Assembly: GCA_030068075.1 (NCBI GenBank) | Contig: CM057835.1 | Span: 21,539,957 to 21,603,956, forward strand | From: Paguma larvata | Lineage: Eukaryota; Chordata; Mammalia; Carnivora; Viverridae | Reading direction: 5' to 3' | DNA: 64,000 bases | Shown: in pieces, positions 21,785 to 32,899 of the stretch | Position numbering within the stretch: the first letter of the stretch is position 1 | Layout of the letters: each line of letters opens with the position of its first letter | Translations under genes and position numbers: made by a program | Notes under the pieces: model-generated | Told to the model about the DNA's origin: nothing | The model's database searches: none | Seen by the model: only the letters and a program-made list of their open reading frames with translations

Positions 21785-22900
21785 CAACCTGAAATTCAAA
21801 ACTTGCCCAAGGAGGGGCCACCTCTCCCTAGCTCTGGGCTGAACACAATAAAAATGATCATCTCAATCATGGATGCAATTAAATACTTTCCTGCAGGAAG
21901 CTGCAAGTAAAAGACCCGTTAAGTACATGGGGGCTGCTCTGGGGAGCAGTTTGTGTCTTTTCATGCCGCAGACTGTGATTCAAAATATTAACAGGCCATT
22001 AAGCACCCAAGATCCCAACGGGTGCCCAGGTGACCAGAGTGGTGCCTTAAAGCTTTGCCCTAATTTTGTTTTAGGTGTTTTTATTTTTTTGTTCTCTCTC
22101 CTCTGTGCTCTCCTCCTTATAGAAACAAAAGTTCAGTTTTGAACAGTTCACTGGCTTCCCCTGTTTTCTTGAACTCTGTGACTGCTGGATGCAAGTCCTC
22201 GGTCTTGTTTTGCCATGCAAGTGCACGTTAACTACTGTCCTTTCTCCCTTACCTAATTTGTGCCAGTATCCGAATATGATAAATTAAAGACAAGGTGTGC
22301 AGGAGGAAAGGCCTGACCTAGAGAAGCTGGAAGAATGGGGGCATCAATGTCCTCATGGCCTTCGGTGTTCTCCATTGTCAGAGCTTTCAGAAATGTTCTG
22401 GCTAGGCACTGAAATGACTGCATGTCCCTAGTGGCCTCTCTCTACCACTTAGGAAAATTAATTCAAAAGTCAAAAAGATAGAATGGAGTATGCTCGGTGT
22501 TCCTTGGAGGACAAGCATAAAGGAGAGTCAGGCCAACTCAAGAGCTGCAATGGAAATATGTTTCGGTGGGTAACAGGCTCACATAAACTCAGCAACCCAT
22601 GATGCTCTGAGTCTTTGAAACAAAACTCTCTTTACGGATCTCCCCTCCGCCTCTGTCAAGCAGTCTGCCCATGGATTTAAAGCAAACCAATTAGGATATC
22701 AAATAACATATGGATAAAGTAACGTTGGTAACTATATAATGCTGGATTATGAAAATGAGGAGTGCCAGTATGAATCAAGCTTCTCCATGGGACCTAATTA
22801 TTTTCTATGAACTGTTGATCCTACTTCCAGCTCTAAGTATTTGTGTAATATTTAGAATCCTTAATATTTCAGGATTCTTACTTGGAATATGGATAGAATT
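21785..22900. other. Unassigned sequence
   Basis: An 89-codon plus frame (21873-22142) has a hydrophobic C-terminal stretch but no family resemblance, and no promoter or splice context. Treated as chance. Confidence 0.4.
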
Positions 22901-22904
22901 ATAT

Positions 22905-23035
22905 CTTCTTATGATCAATCTCTCCTGCATTGTAATGGACTCATTTTTCTCATCTGTAAAATGGGGTAATAACATATACCTCAGACGGTTTTGATGAAGG
23001 CTGAGTAGCTGATGCATGTAAATGATTTAATGTTG
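22905..23035 (+). mobile_element. MIR SINE fragment
   Basis: 'ttctcatctgtaaaatgggg' followed by 'taataacatatacctcaga' and 'gatgcatgtaaatgattta' is the plus-strand MIR 3' half. Confidence 0.75.
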
Positions 23036-23059
23036 TGTTGACATCATAGCGTCTTGGTA

Positions 23060-23073
23060 AGAAGAAGAAGAAG

Positions 23074-23113
<40 letters not shown>
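23060..23113. repeat. (AAG)n then (TG)n microsatellite
   Basis: Four or five AAG units are followed by about 18 pure TG units. Confidence 0.97.
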
Positions 23114-23114
<1 letters not shown>

Positions 23115-23116
<2 letters not shown>

Positions 23117-23640
23117 ATTGTGATGCCTAACGGGGGGGATTTTATAACTAAATTTAAAATTAAGTAGGTGGGAAAGTAATTATTTCACTTTGATGCCCTT
23201 GTTGTTCTTCCTACTTTTGTGCAAGATTTGCTGGTGGAGTGAAATTTAAATATGTAGAATAGGCTTATACTGATCAGACGTGTAGAAAAGTCAGTAAATT
23301 CCCAAAGTAGGTATGAAGAAAACAGCAGTGAGTGAGACTCATGCTATGCCATTGCCATGACAGACCCAAAAGTTGGCATCTTTTCCCATGCCTGTCCACT
23401 GGGTCAGAAGGACAAAGCGAGTCTGTGGTAGGACAGTGGCACCTCCATCATCTCCTAAATAAAAAGCAGCAAAATCAAAGATGTTGTGATTCTTAGAGTC
23501 ATGCATTTCCTTCCCCAACATCTAAATCTATAGCCGATTTAAAGTCTGAGGGTATAACAACAGCCTTGGTGAGTAAAGATTAAACATCAAAGACTAGAGG
23601 TCAACTCTTATGACAACTCTTATTATAGTGAATTAATTAT
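23115..23640. other. Unassigned sequence
   Basis: Begins with a G-run (GGGGGGG near 23134). A 60-codon antisense frame (23339-23521) has no recognisable content. Confidence 0.4.
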
Positions 23641-23644
23641 TTCG

Positions 23645-23800
23645 GTTATCATTCAACAAAAGTTTATTGAGGGCCTTCTACGTGCCAGGCCATGTTCTCA
23701 GCATTGAGCATACAGCAGTGAGACAGACAAGACATTCACCTTTATGTTTCTTGTTGTCCAAAGAGGGGAAACAGCCAACAACAAATAGAATTATAATATA
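23645..23800. mobile_element. Ancient LINE/SINE-derived fragment of the 'attcaacaaatatttattgag' class
   Basis: 'cattcaacaaaagtttattg', 'ctacgtgccaggccatgttc' and 'gcatacagcagtgagacaga' are a decayed copy of a very common old mammalian repeat, in part the reverse complement of the L2/MIR 3' end. The subfamily is not resolved, so strand is left open. Confidence 0.6.
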
Positions 23801-24179
23801 ACAGCAACCATTACGGTATACACATTTATATAAGTCACAGCATAGAATGACTCGAGCAGGGGTTGGGAGTGCTTATTTTAGGTAGGATCATTTTCCATCT
23901 GGCATACAATTAAGTTTTGGCTTTCCTGTGCTCACTGGCAGAATAAAGTTATTCTGTTGGATACCAAAGATCTCTTCCTGAACAATCACACGAAGTCTAC
24001 TGGAGACCAGCTTCTCTCCTCCGTAAGCCTTTATTCCCAACCAACATCCTTTCTCCCCTCCTTCTACTCAAGATATGCATGTTAGGGATGGAGCAGGAAA
24101 GGTGCAGTTGGGAATACAAAGCACTGAAATCCAAGGTTAGTTAAATCAGAGTAATGTCTCTTTTCCATATGTGAAAAGA

Positions 24180-24860
24180 AATACTTGCTTAGTATAGAGG
24201 ATTTGCAAAATATAGTAAAGTATGAAAAATAAAACTAAAATTGCAATCTCATCCACTAAGAAGACTGCAAATAACATGTCGGTGTGCTCCCTGCATATTT
24301 TGGTGCATCTCTCTTTCTCTCTCTGTCCTTCTCTCTCTCTTTTGCATGTGCGCTCACACACACAAGTCACACTGCACATTCCGATTTTTATCTTACATTT
24401 TCTTTCAACATTACATCATGAGTATATTCTCATGTCTAATAAAATTCTTTGAAGATATTTTAATAGCTGCATAATATTCTGTCCTATGATTATGCCATAC
24501 TCTAATCAGCCATTTCCATATGGATGACAAAGTAGACTATTTCTAATTTTTCACTGTTATTAAAAATAGAGTTGCAATCAGTATCACTATATATACATGT
24601 CCACATCTCTAATTATTCCCTAAAAATAGATTCCAAAGAGGAATATGGAATCAACTAAAAGGATATCAAACATGTTTCTGGCCTTTGATACAATCGCCAA
24701 GTTCATTTCCAGAAACTTGGCCAGTGCATAACCTTACCAACAATGTCTGAGAATGCCTGTTCCACCATATTCTCAAGAGCAAGTAATTCTGTTATTCAAC
24801 AGTACAAAATCTATCTCCCTGCTATTAAAAATGTTATCGTTTAGTCACTGAATTGAAAAA
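24180..24860 (-). mobile_element. Old L1/HAL1-like fragment
   Basis: 'tagctgcataatattctgtc', 'tggatgacaaagtagactat', 'ctaatttttcactgttatta', 'gattccaaagaggaatatgg' and 'gcataaccttaccaacaatg' match, antisense, the characteristic 3' region of old L1/HAL1 elements. A CT-rich run and CA units near 24305-24365 lie inside it. Confidence 0.6.
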
Positions 24861-24874
24861 GCTTCTTCAAAAAG

Positions 24875-24985
24875 ATATGTGACCTTGAACTACTTATTTA
24901 AACTCTGAGGATGAGATTTCACACCTGTAAAATGAAGATAATTATAGGTATCTTGGCGCCTCTCCAAGTTCAACAACAACAAAGT
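24875..24985 (+). mobile_element. MIR SINE fragment
   Basis: 'gaccttgaactacttattta' followed by 'cacacctgtaaaatgaagat' is the MIR core on the plus strand. Confidence 0.6.
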
Positions 24986-25300
24986 ATCTTGCAGGCATTG
25001 TTGTAGGAAGGTAGGGCTGGAGAGAGAAAGAATAGAGCAGAAGGCCAGAAACAGACTGAACAGAAGTGAGACTTTCTTATGTGAGCTTGTTCAGCACTGG
25101 AATTCCTAATAACAAGAAGCAGTGGACAAGGGGACAGTTTCTGGTACTAAGCTATACTTTAAAAAGTTCCCTAGACAATGGTTTTTGGCCCATTTAACCC
25201 TCTAGTAGCTTTTCCTCTAGCTTAAAAGAGACCTCAATTACTTTGTAGGTTTGCTGCAATTCTGTTGTGACAAAGAATTTTACTAAAAACAGCAAATCAT

Positions 25301-25535
25301 GGGGCACTTGAGTGGCTCAGTAGGTTGAGCATCTGATTCTCGGTTTCAGCTCAGGTCATGATCTCACAGTTTGTGAGACTGAGCCCCATGTGGGTTCTAT
25401 ATTGACAGCATGGAGCCTGCTTGGGATTCTCTCTCTCTCCATTTCTGCCCCTCCCTTGCTTGAGATCTCTCTCTCAAAAAAATAAAATAACATAAAATAA
25501 AATAAAATAAAATAAACCTAAAAAAATAAAAATAG
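25301..25535 (+). mobile_element. Carnivore SINE (SINEC) with (TAAAA)n tail
   Basis: Head GGGGCACTTGAGTGGCTCAG, a CT-rich middle and a tail of AAAATAAAAT units (about 25481-25515). Target duplication AGCAAATCA at 25291-25299 and 25536-25544 is exact. Confidence 0.97.
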
Positions 25536-25583
25536 CAAATCAAATTTTCTGTCTCACATATACAGACTTTCTTTATAGCCTTT

Positions 25584-25677
25584 TATCTTTAGAACACTGT
25601 TGTTGTTTTATTTATCTTTAGAACATTGTTGATTTACCTTTAGAACATTGTAGAATACTATCTTTAGAACTGTCATA
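25584..25677. repeat. Irregular four-copy repeat of TATCTTTAGAACATTGT
   Basis: Near-identical copies begin at 25584, 25613, 25635 and 25659 (TATCTTTAGAACACTGTTG, TATCTTTAGAACATTGTTG, TACCTTTAGAACATTGTAG and a shortened fourth), with spacing of 29, 22 and 24 bases. It is not a standard microsatellite and not a repeat I recognise. Confidence 0.85.
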
Positions 25678-25679
25678 TG

Positions 25680-26365
25680 AGCCAGGAAACAAATTCTTAT
25701 CCTTTCTCTAAAGCTGAGTTACCTACAGACTCAGATGCAGTGACCGTGACTGTGGCTGGGACAGTTCACAGCTGAAACTTGGAACATTTCGGAGACTGTA
25801 ACAGGGTCTTTTTCCGTGAAACCTTCCCCAACTGCTCTGCAGGCTGTCTATGCAAATGAGTGCTCACCTCTTTAGGCTCTGGCTTCCATGCCGGATGTGA
25901 TTTTGTTCCCTGAGTTCTGAGTTAGGGTTTTTCAAATATCGCTACAGCAATTTTACATGTAAAAGGTATGAGATAGATTTTTTGCCAATTCAAGAGTAAC
26001 TTAGAGAGATAAGAAGATGAAAAAGAGGGACAGATACCCCTAATTTTACTTAGTATCACTTTCTGGGAAATTGTCAAAAGCTAGCACCAAAATATAGGAC
26101 CGTCGTCTCTCTATCCAAGCAATGGCTATTAAGTAAATATGTAGTAATAATAATAAATCATACAGATAATAAATGTAAAATTAAATATCACAGTAGAAAT
26201 AAGGAAGCATTAGTAATGAACATAGTATTACTTCCCTCCCCCCCTTTTTTTTCTTGTTTCTCTCCTGGGTCACAGTAAAATAAAGTTCTGCTGCCCCCCG
26301 TATCCAGTTTGCTACAGGGTAGGACTTTCTCTCTTTTATGCCTTTATACTTGCTGTTCATGCAGC
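25680..26365. other. Unassigned sequence
   Basis: No gene or transposon was recognised. Pyrimidine-rich runs occur near 26235-26260. Confidence 0.4.
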
Positions 26366-26369
26366 CTAG

Positions 26370-26720
26370 AGATCTTTACTTCCCAGTCCCCCCCCCATTC
26401 TCCCTCCCCATCATTTCTCTCCTGTTTAATTCCCCTCCTCATCTGTATCTCAGCTCAGACACTATCTCTCCATGACACCTCCACTGATCCCCTCTTCTCA
26501 CCCCAAACTCAGAAAGGTAAGTATTTAATACCTGTTTCTTCTCAGAGCACTTTTCTCACCACAATTTTATGTTTGTTCAGTGTGGGTATTCGTTTGTCAG
26601 CTCCTTAAGGGCAATGCCTAGTATTTTTCATCTCTTCCTCCCCAGTGTGTAGCATGGTACCTGGTACGAGACTTGGTGCTTGCGGGTGGAGAATGGACGA
26701 GTAAACAAATACACAGACGT
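26370..26720 (+). mobile_element. L2 LINE 3' portion
   Basis: 'tatctcagctcagacactat', 'gtcagctccttaagggcaat', 'ctcttcctccccagtgtgta' and 'gcatggtacctggta' are in L2 order. The 99-codon frame at 26309-26608 is explained by it. Confidence 0.72.
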
Positions 26721-26724
26721 ACAT

Positions 26725-29460
26725 ACAAAAGTACCGTGCCTTTTCAGGCAATGTTTAAGCAGAGCTGGCAGCATCCTAAATTGTTCTTGATTAACAAATA
26801 ATCTGCTTTGAGGTAAAGGTTAGACTGGAACTTAGTGATAGTGGAGAGAAATGAGCAGGATTCAAAAATAGACTTCCAGAAACTTAAAATGTCAGAGGAA
26901 ACAATGTTCACAAATAGCTATCAAGAAATAATGGAAGCCTCATTATACTTGCAAAATATTTCGCAAAATCCTAAAATATTACCATCATGCCCTAGGTTTT
27001 CATAATAAATACAATCATCGAGTGTTGGTCTGCGGGACTCTTCTTGAGAGAAAAACTAGAGTATGATGAGGAACCCAGGGCTGTTTTCTAAGGACTGGAC
27101 CTGGTCCGGAGGCCTCTGCACACATCGGATTATCTGACCCAGACCTGGTCACCCAGGTCACCCAGACCAAGAGTTCAAAATTCCAATGAATTTTTTGAAT
27201 ATAAATTGAATTATTTCCACTTTGGGATTCTGTTGTTGTTGCTTCGATGTCAATGTCACCTTATAATGTCTTTTCCAAATGACACAGTCTCATCAGATGC
27301 TATCAGATGCTAGGATCAGAAAGGACTTCTAATTGAGACATCTCCACAATGTTGTAGCATCCTAAAACTTAGTAGTCAGCTAATGGGGACTCCTTCCCAT
27401 CTAGAGGTTATACAGCTGCCGTAGGTTCTTTGTTATGGTGATACATTGGAACCTAAAGTCATTTTAGCATGGTATGCAAAGAAAGATTAAACTTTGAAAC
27501 CCAGTTGTCAAATTCTATGATAGATTTTTAATAAATCAGTGATTAATCCATTTCTCATTCAGCAAAAGTTTTTTGAGTATGTTTTACGTGTCAGGCCACA
27601 TTCTAAGCAGGGCCCTCAGCTAAGTGATCTGTGCACCAACACGTAGCTCAGTATATAAATGTCATACCAACATGTGTGTTTTTAAATCCTCAGTCTAGTG
27701 CCCTTTCCACTAGGCACATTCCAGAGAGGCTCTGTGCTTCGTTTAGGCCCCATTTTCTCTTTCAGACCAATTACATACTTAAGACAAACATTGAACAGAA
27801 ACCCCACCCTTCTGTGTAAAGACTACCAACATATGCATCAAAAGGACTGTTGTGTCTAGAAATGGTATAAAGCATATTAGAAAGGATTTTCACACAAAAA
27901 CTAGTATATCTTTCTGCCTGTGTTAGCTTCCTTTCAAATACAAAATTCCAAATATCTATATGTAAGAAGCATCAGAATTCCTAACATGGAATATTAGCCA
28001 GCTAACCTCCTTCCATTTTTCCCAAAAATTCATTTTGGGGTTGCTGCTACTTTTAATCAACCAGTCTGAAAGCCAGGAATTTTCAGGGATCAAAATTCCT
28101 ATTAAGATAGCCATCTTCATCTGAGCAATCGATAATTACCCACTTCTATTCCTAAGAGAGGGGTAGATATAAAATATACTTAGAAAGAAATGAGACAAGT
28201 ATTTATATTGCTGTATGAAAACCAGCCTTGTTACTTTAGAGTCACACTTAGCATAGCACAATTCCTTAAGGGGATCCTTAGAGACTATGCCAGAGACACA
28301 GCTGTGGACACAATGCCCAGGATAATTTCACCACCTGGGAACCAAGTGCCCCAAAGCTTCATATTAAGATGCATGAAGGGTACCACAGGCATGATTAGTC
28401 ATAAATTAGGGCCAGAATATAAATGGCCAGGCTGCAACATATCCTCCAGCTCAAAGAAAAGACATGAGGGATGCTAAGAAAAAAAGATTGAAAGAAAATC
28501 CTAAAAGTCCCCTACACCAATAGATACAAAGGTTAAAAAGGCATCAGTAAAAGCAAGAAACCATGGGCATAGGGACATTCTGAATCCAGAGAGTAAGAAA
28601 TAATTTACATGTGTGACCAAAAAAAGATAAAGGCCAGTCTGTTAATACCACCATAATCCTGACTTGATGGCTGACAGTTAATGTGTTGTTTGTATATCAA
28701 GCGGGCATCCCATTTATTTCATTTGCAATATGGGATTCAGCACCCAAGTACTTACAACAAGCTTAGGCTCTTGAACAGAAGCCTTCAACAACCATCTTCA
28801 TTTAATAAAGCTTGAACTTTGAAGATGTGAGGAGAACATCTCTCATAAATGCTAAATATAATTGGAAACAGTCTGTATAATTTTTCCTTAAAAAAATTAC
28901 TATGCCTGCCTTTGAAAGCCTCAAGTATTTATTTATTCAGTCAGGACCCTAATTTGTAAATAAATAAATTACCAGCTGTCATTATTTTAAACAAATGGTC
29001 TATCTATGTTATAAGGGCATAGGACAGATAATAAATTGTGTCATGTAAAAACAGAATATTTTCCTTCAATGTTAGGTGACAGATAATTATTACATTTGAA
29101 TTTCATCATGGAAAAGGGTTGAGAGTTTTAAGTGTAGAATGACAGTCTCAGAATAGTATCATATTATATTTATAAAGTTTTATCATATCTGTGAACTACT
29201 TTAGATCTACTTTTATGGAATCATAGAATGTTAACCTTACAAGGGGACCCTTAAATAATAGGAAACTTAACTAATGGCATACAACCACTTAGTCTTAGAC
29301 CTAGTATAAGGATATAGATAAACTATTTCCTACATAGCTCCTTGGTTACAAGTTTACACTGGGAAGCGGAAAATGGGAGAGAGTACCATGTGGATCCAGT
29401 CACAGACCCCTGGGCTCTAGTGACTTTCCATCTGTGTCCACAACCTAATCATGAGAAACA
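26725..29460. other. Mostly unassigned sequence
   Basis: A decayed 'attcagcaaaagttttttga' repeat fragment is at 27545-27640. A short direct repeat ATCAGATGCT occurs twice near 27293-27312. A 95-codon frame (28190-28477) has no recognised content. Nothing else is supported. Confidence 0.4.
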
Positions 29461-29467
29461 GAAACTT

Positions 29468-29500
29468 ATTTTGTTTTGTTTTGTTTTTTTTTTTGTTTTG
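29468..29500. repeat. (TTTTG)n simple repeat
   Basis: TTTTG units with a T-run expansion. Confidence 0.95.
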
Positions 29501-29889
29501 GGGGTTCATCGTTTCTTCTGTCTAGTTTTTTTTTTCTCTTTCTATTTGATTTCATTTGCTTTTAGTTTTAAGACAAGTCAAGTCATCTGAGCACATTTTC
29601 CAAAAAGAAGTCTTTGTAACACATTGACCTAACATGATTAAAAAAAAAAAGAAAAAGACATTAGAAGAAGCAGTGTGAAAACAAGACGACAAAAATCCAT
29701 AAGCTCCAACCCACATTCCCTGATACGTTTTCATGGGCTACCCTGCAGCTCCCTACCATTAACGTGCCCTCCCTGATGCTCAAACCTGGCTTTGCCTTGA
29801 TAACTTTGTGTAGAGTTACAGGAGAATGAAGAAGTTAAAAATAAAAAAGCCATTTTCATATTGGCAATAACAATAGAAGGCCAATGTTG

Positions 29890-30720
29890 TAAAATGTCAT
29901 TAGATAGCCTGTAAGATTAGGTCTGTGAAGAGAGCACCAAATTTGACAACTGGAAGATCATTAATGATATTTTCTAGAAAAGAATCAGTGGGGTGATGGA
30001 GGTACCCAATTATAGGGGGATGAAGAAGGGTGGACATTTCTGTATAAGAAGAAAAAAAGAAAGACTGGAGATTGGCAGTAAATAAAGGAGAAAGTAGCGT
30101 CAAGAAAGGCTTTTGTTTTGTTTTGTTTTGTTTTTGAGTAGAAGTGACATAGGTAAAGTCTGTAGGAAAGGAGCCTGTAGAGAATGAGATATCAGAAATT
30201 CAAAAGTTTAAAAGACTAAGAACAAACCCCCGAAAAAGTGAATAACTGATGAAACATTGCAGAAAAAAGGAGAAGCGTATAGTGAGAGTGATCGGCCTTG
30301 AATTAGACAAAGAAAAATTCTCTCTCCAATCTTGGAGAAAAGATAGTGAACATGGGTGATGATATATACAAGTGTCTATGTATGGAAATAGGTAGATGAA
30401 ATAACTTGCCTCCAAGAATCTCAGTTGTCACTACAAAATAGGCAGAAAGTTCCTTTGAGATCTTATGAGCATTGTTACAAAAAAGGAGGAAGCTGAAAAT
30501 GACGAATTTTTGTAAATACATGGTCTGATATTGGGGAAGCCCAAGAAAGACGGTGACTATAGATTTGTGGTAGCAAAGATCCCGATAAACAGCTCCATGT
30601 CCCTGGAAAGTAGGAAAACAGATGTTTGGCTTGACTGAAGGATGACACTTTGCAATGTGAATACCCCCACAAGCCCAAAGGAGAAAGAATTTTAAGATGA
30701 GAACACACAGGGGCTGAGGT
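29890..30720 (+). mobile_element. Probable ancient interspersed repeat, family not assigned
   Basis: 'aatttgacaactggaagatca', read in parts, then 'cagtggggtgatggaggtac', an internal TTTTG run and 'gaaaggagcctgtagagaat' recall a long A/G-rich old mammalian repeat that often carries a TTTTG run at this place. I cannot name it. It has no coding content. Confidence 0.3.
30111..30135. repeat. (TTTTG)n simple repeat
   Basis: Five TTTTG units. Confidence 0.95.
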
Positions 30721-30724
30721 GGGT

Positions 30725-32690
30725 CATATCAGGTCTGGACTAGATGGAAAGAGCATTTATGAGATTTTTTTTTTGAAAAAGCAGAGAAACTTCAGTACTT
30801 AGAAATGATAAGACTATTAAATAGAAATATGACAGAAAAAAATAACATGTTCAAGAATTAAAGAGAGTGTTATTAATAACCATGTTGTCATGACAACAAG
30901 TATAAATAGGACTAACCCCAAAAAACTAGAACACATAAGAACCATACTCAAGGGTATGAAGAAGACAGTCATTGGACTTGAAAGATCAAGGAACTTGATG
31001 ACGAGGGTCAGCATGGGCTGTCCTGCAAATGCTCAGTAAACACGGGAGAGGAATGACGAGGTGGGTTGGCAACTCTAAGTAGGGTTGGAGTGTGTATGAC
31101 AGTATGGCAGGAACATCAAAGAAGTATACTGGATTGAGCTGGAAAAGCAGCGATCAGAACAAGACAAGAAAAATCTGAAAATAATACGGACTATTTAATA
31201 ACTTTGTGTCTCACGGTATATGAGGACGAGGAGCATGAACAGCAAACATTCAGAAGGGCACCGTTTCACTACATAAAAATTAAGAGATGTGAAAAAGCAT
31301 TGATCTCAGAAATATTTTATGAGGATCACCCTCTTCTCTCCCTACCTAAGAGAAACCCTGTAACCTAGTATGAAGGGGCAAAATATGCTTATCACATATT
31401 GCACTGCCATAGTTTATAATAATAGTTATTATTGCCACAGTATCTTACATTTTCATTATATGTAGGGAGAAAGGAAACTCCCACAGCTTCTGTGTGTATT
31501 TCCATATGCTGATAGTTGTCCTGTCGAGCTCACAGAAAAAGAAGCTCCAGGCTATGGCCTTTTAGCGCCGGTAATGAGAGCACAGCCATTTCTGGGTTGT
31601 TATCAATATACTCTTTCGGCATAGGTAACATTCCAAGTATCAATGCTACTGCGGCTAGAATGTCAATAAGAAGCACCAGACCTTGTTAAATCAAAACAAA
31701 ACAAAACAACAACAAAAAAAAAAAATCTCACCATATTAGCAAAGTTAAGGTGAAAATACTTGGAGAGATATTTTTTAGTACAATATAGATATACTCTATT
31801 ATACTAAAAAATGGATTTCTGCCATCTATTATATTAGATAAGTCCTTATCAGAAGTCACCATGTGTTGCTTAACTAGAAAATCTCCCAAATAATATTAGT
31901 CATTGATCAGAGGCCATCATAGATACAACTCACCATGTCCAACGAAATTTACCATGACAATATAGTTGTTACACAGAGCTTTGTACAGGTTTAATTATTA
32001 ACTCCCATTGGAACAATATGTGATTGTGCACTTGCGATGCTAGTCAATCAATACCATGTGCTGCTACTCAGGGCACTAACGCCTGTATCTTAGGAGATCA
32101 TCACAACAATGATCTCTGCCCTGGCAATTCCTACAGTGCTTCCATTTTCAAAATATTTGAGCCTTTTGTAAGTCGACTGTGGCATAGGAAGTTGGCATAG
32201 GAAGAACTCATCCACATTTTAAGATTCCAAGTGTATTTCTGAGTAATTATATATAAAGGACTCAACAACTACTCATTGAGTATTAGCAGAAAATGACATG
32301 TGGGACAAAAAGAATTGAGTTTATAGTCTTGCCCAAGGTAAAAATTATACCTATAAAACTATTTTAGACAGCCCATATCTATGAGACAATCTTCATACAT
32401 GATAGAAAAAATACAGTAGGCGTTCACAAGAAGGGGTCTATGGAGAAAAAGTTCAGTTAATAAGGAAAGACATGGGACATAAAACAGATGTGGAATGACA
32501 GAGGAAATTTGAGTTTGAGATCATAGAGGGAACAATTCTGTGTGTGTAAAGGAGAGAAGGAGAGAGAGAGAAGGTATCTTCCAAAATGGTAATTTATAAA
32601 ACATTTAGTATATTTTATGATATGTGTTCTTTTTATATAAGTAGATTATGGTGAGGCTAGAAATTATAGACTCATCACTCAAAAGAAGGC
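30725..32690. other. Unassigned sequence with a short hairpin
   Basis: Contains an (AAAAC)n/A-run (31690-31725) and an 11-bp inverted repeat ATTTTTTAGTA (31770-31780) / TACTAAAAAAT (31802-31812) with a 21-base AT-rich loop. Short direct repeats (GGCATAGGAAG) occur twice near 32181-32203. No gene or named repeat. Confidence 0.4.
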
Positions 32691-32779
32691 CAAAATATAT
32701 ATTGATCCACTCTTAATTTACACGAGGAAACTCAGACTCAGATTTTTTCAAAGTGATATAGATACTTCAATGAACAGAA

Positions 32780-32895
32780 TTAACACAACTTTGTGAATGT
32801 ATTAAAAACTAGCGAATTTCACATATTAAGAGGATGAATTAAATGTTGAATTCTATGGAATGTGAATAAAGCTGTCATGCAACAACAACAAAACA
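32780..32895 (+). mobile_element. L1 3' end (old L1ME/L1M-type) fragment
   Basis: 'aacacaactttgtgaatgta', 'ttaagaggatgaattaaatg' and 'ggaatgtgaataaagctgtc' follow the typical 3' end of old L1s. A weak antisense MIR-like string lies just before it (32700-32760). Confidence 0.72.
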
Positions 32896-32899
32896 CACA

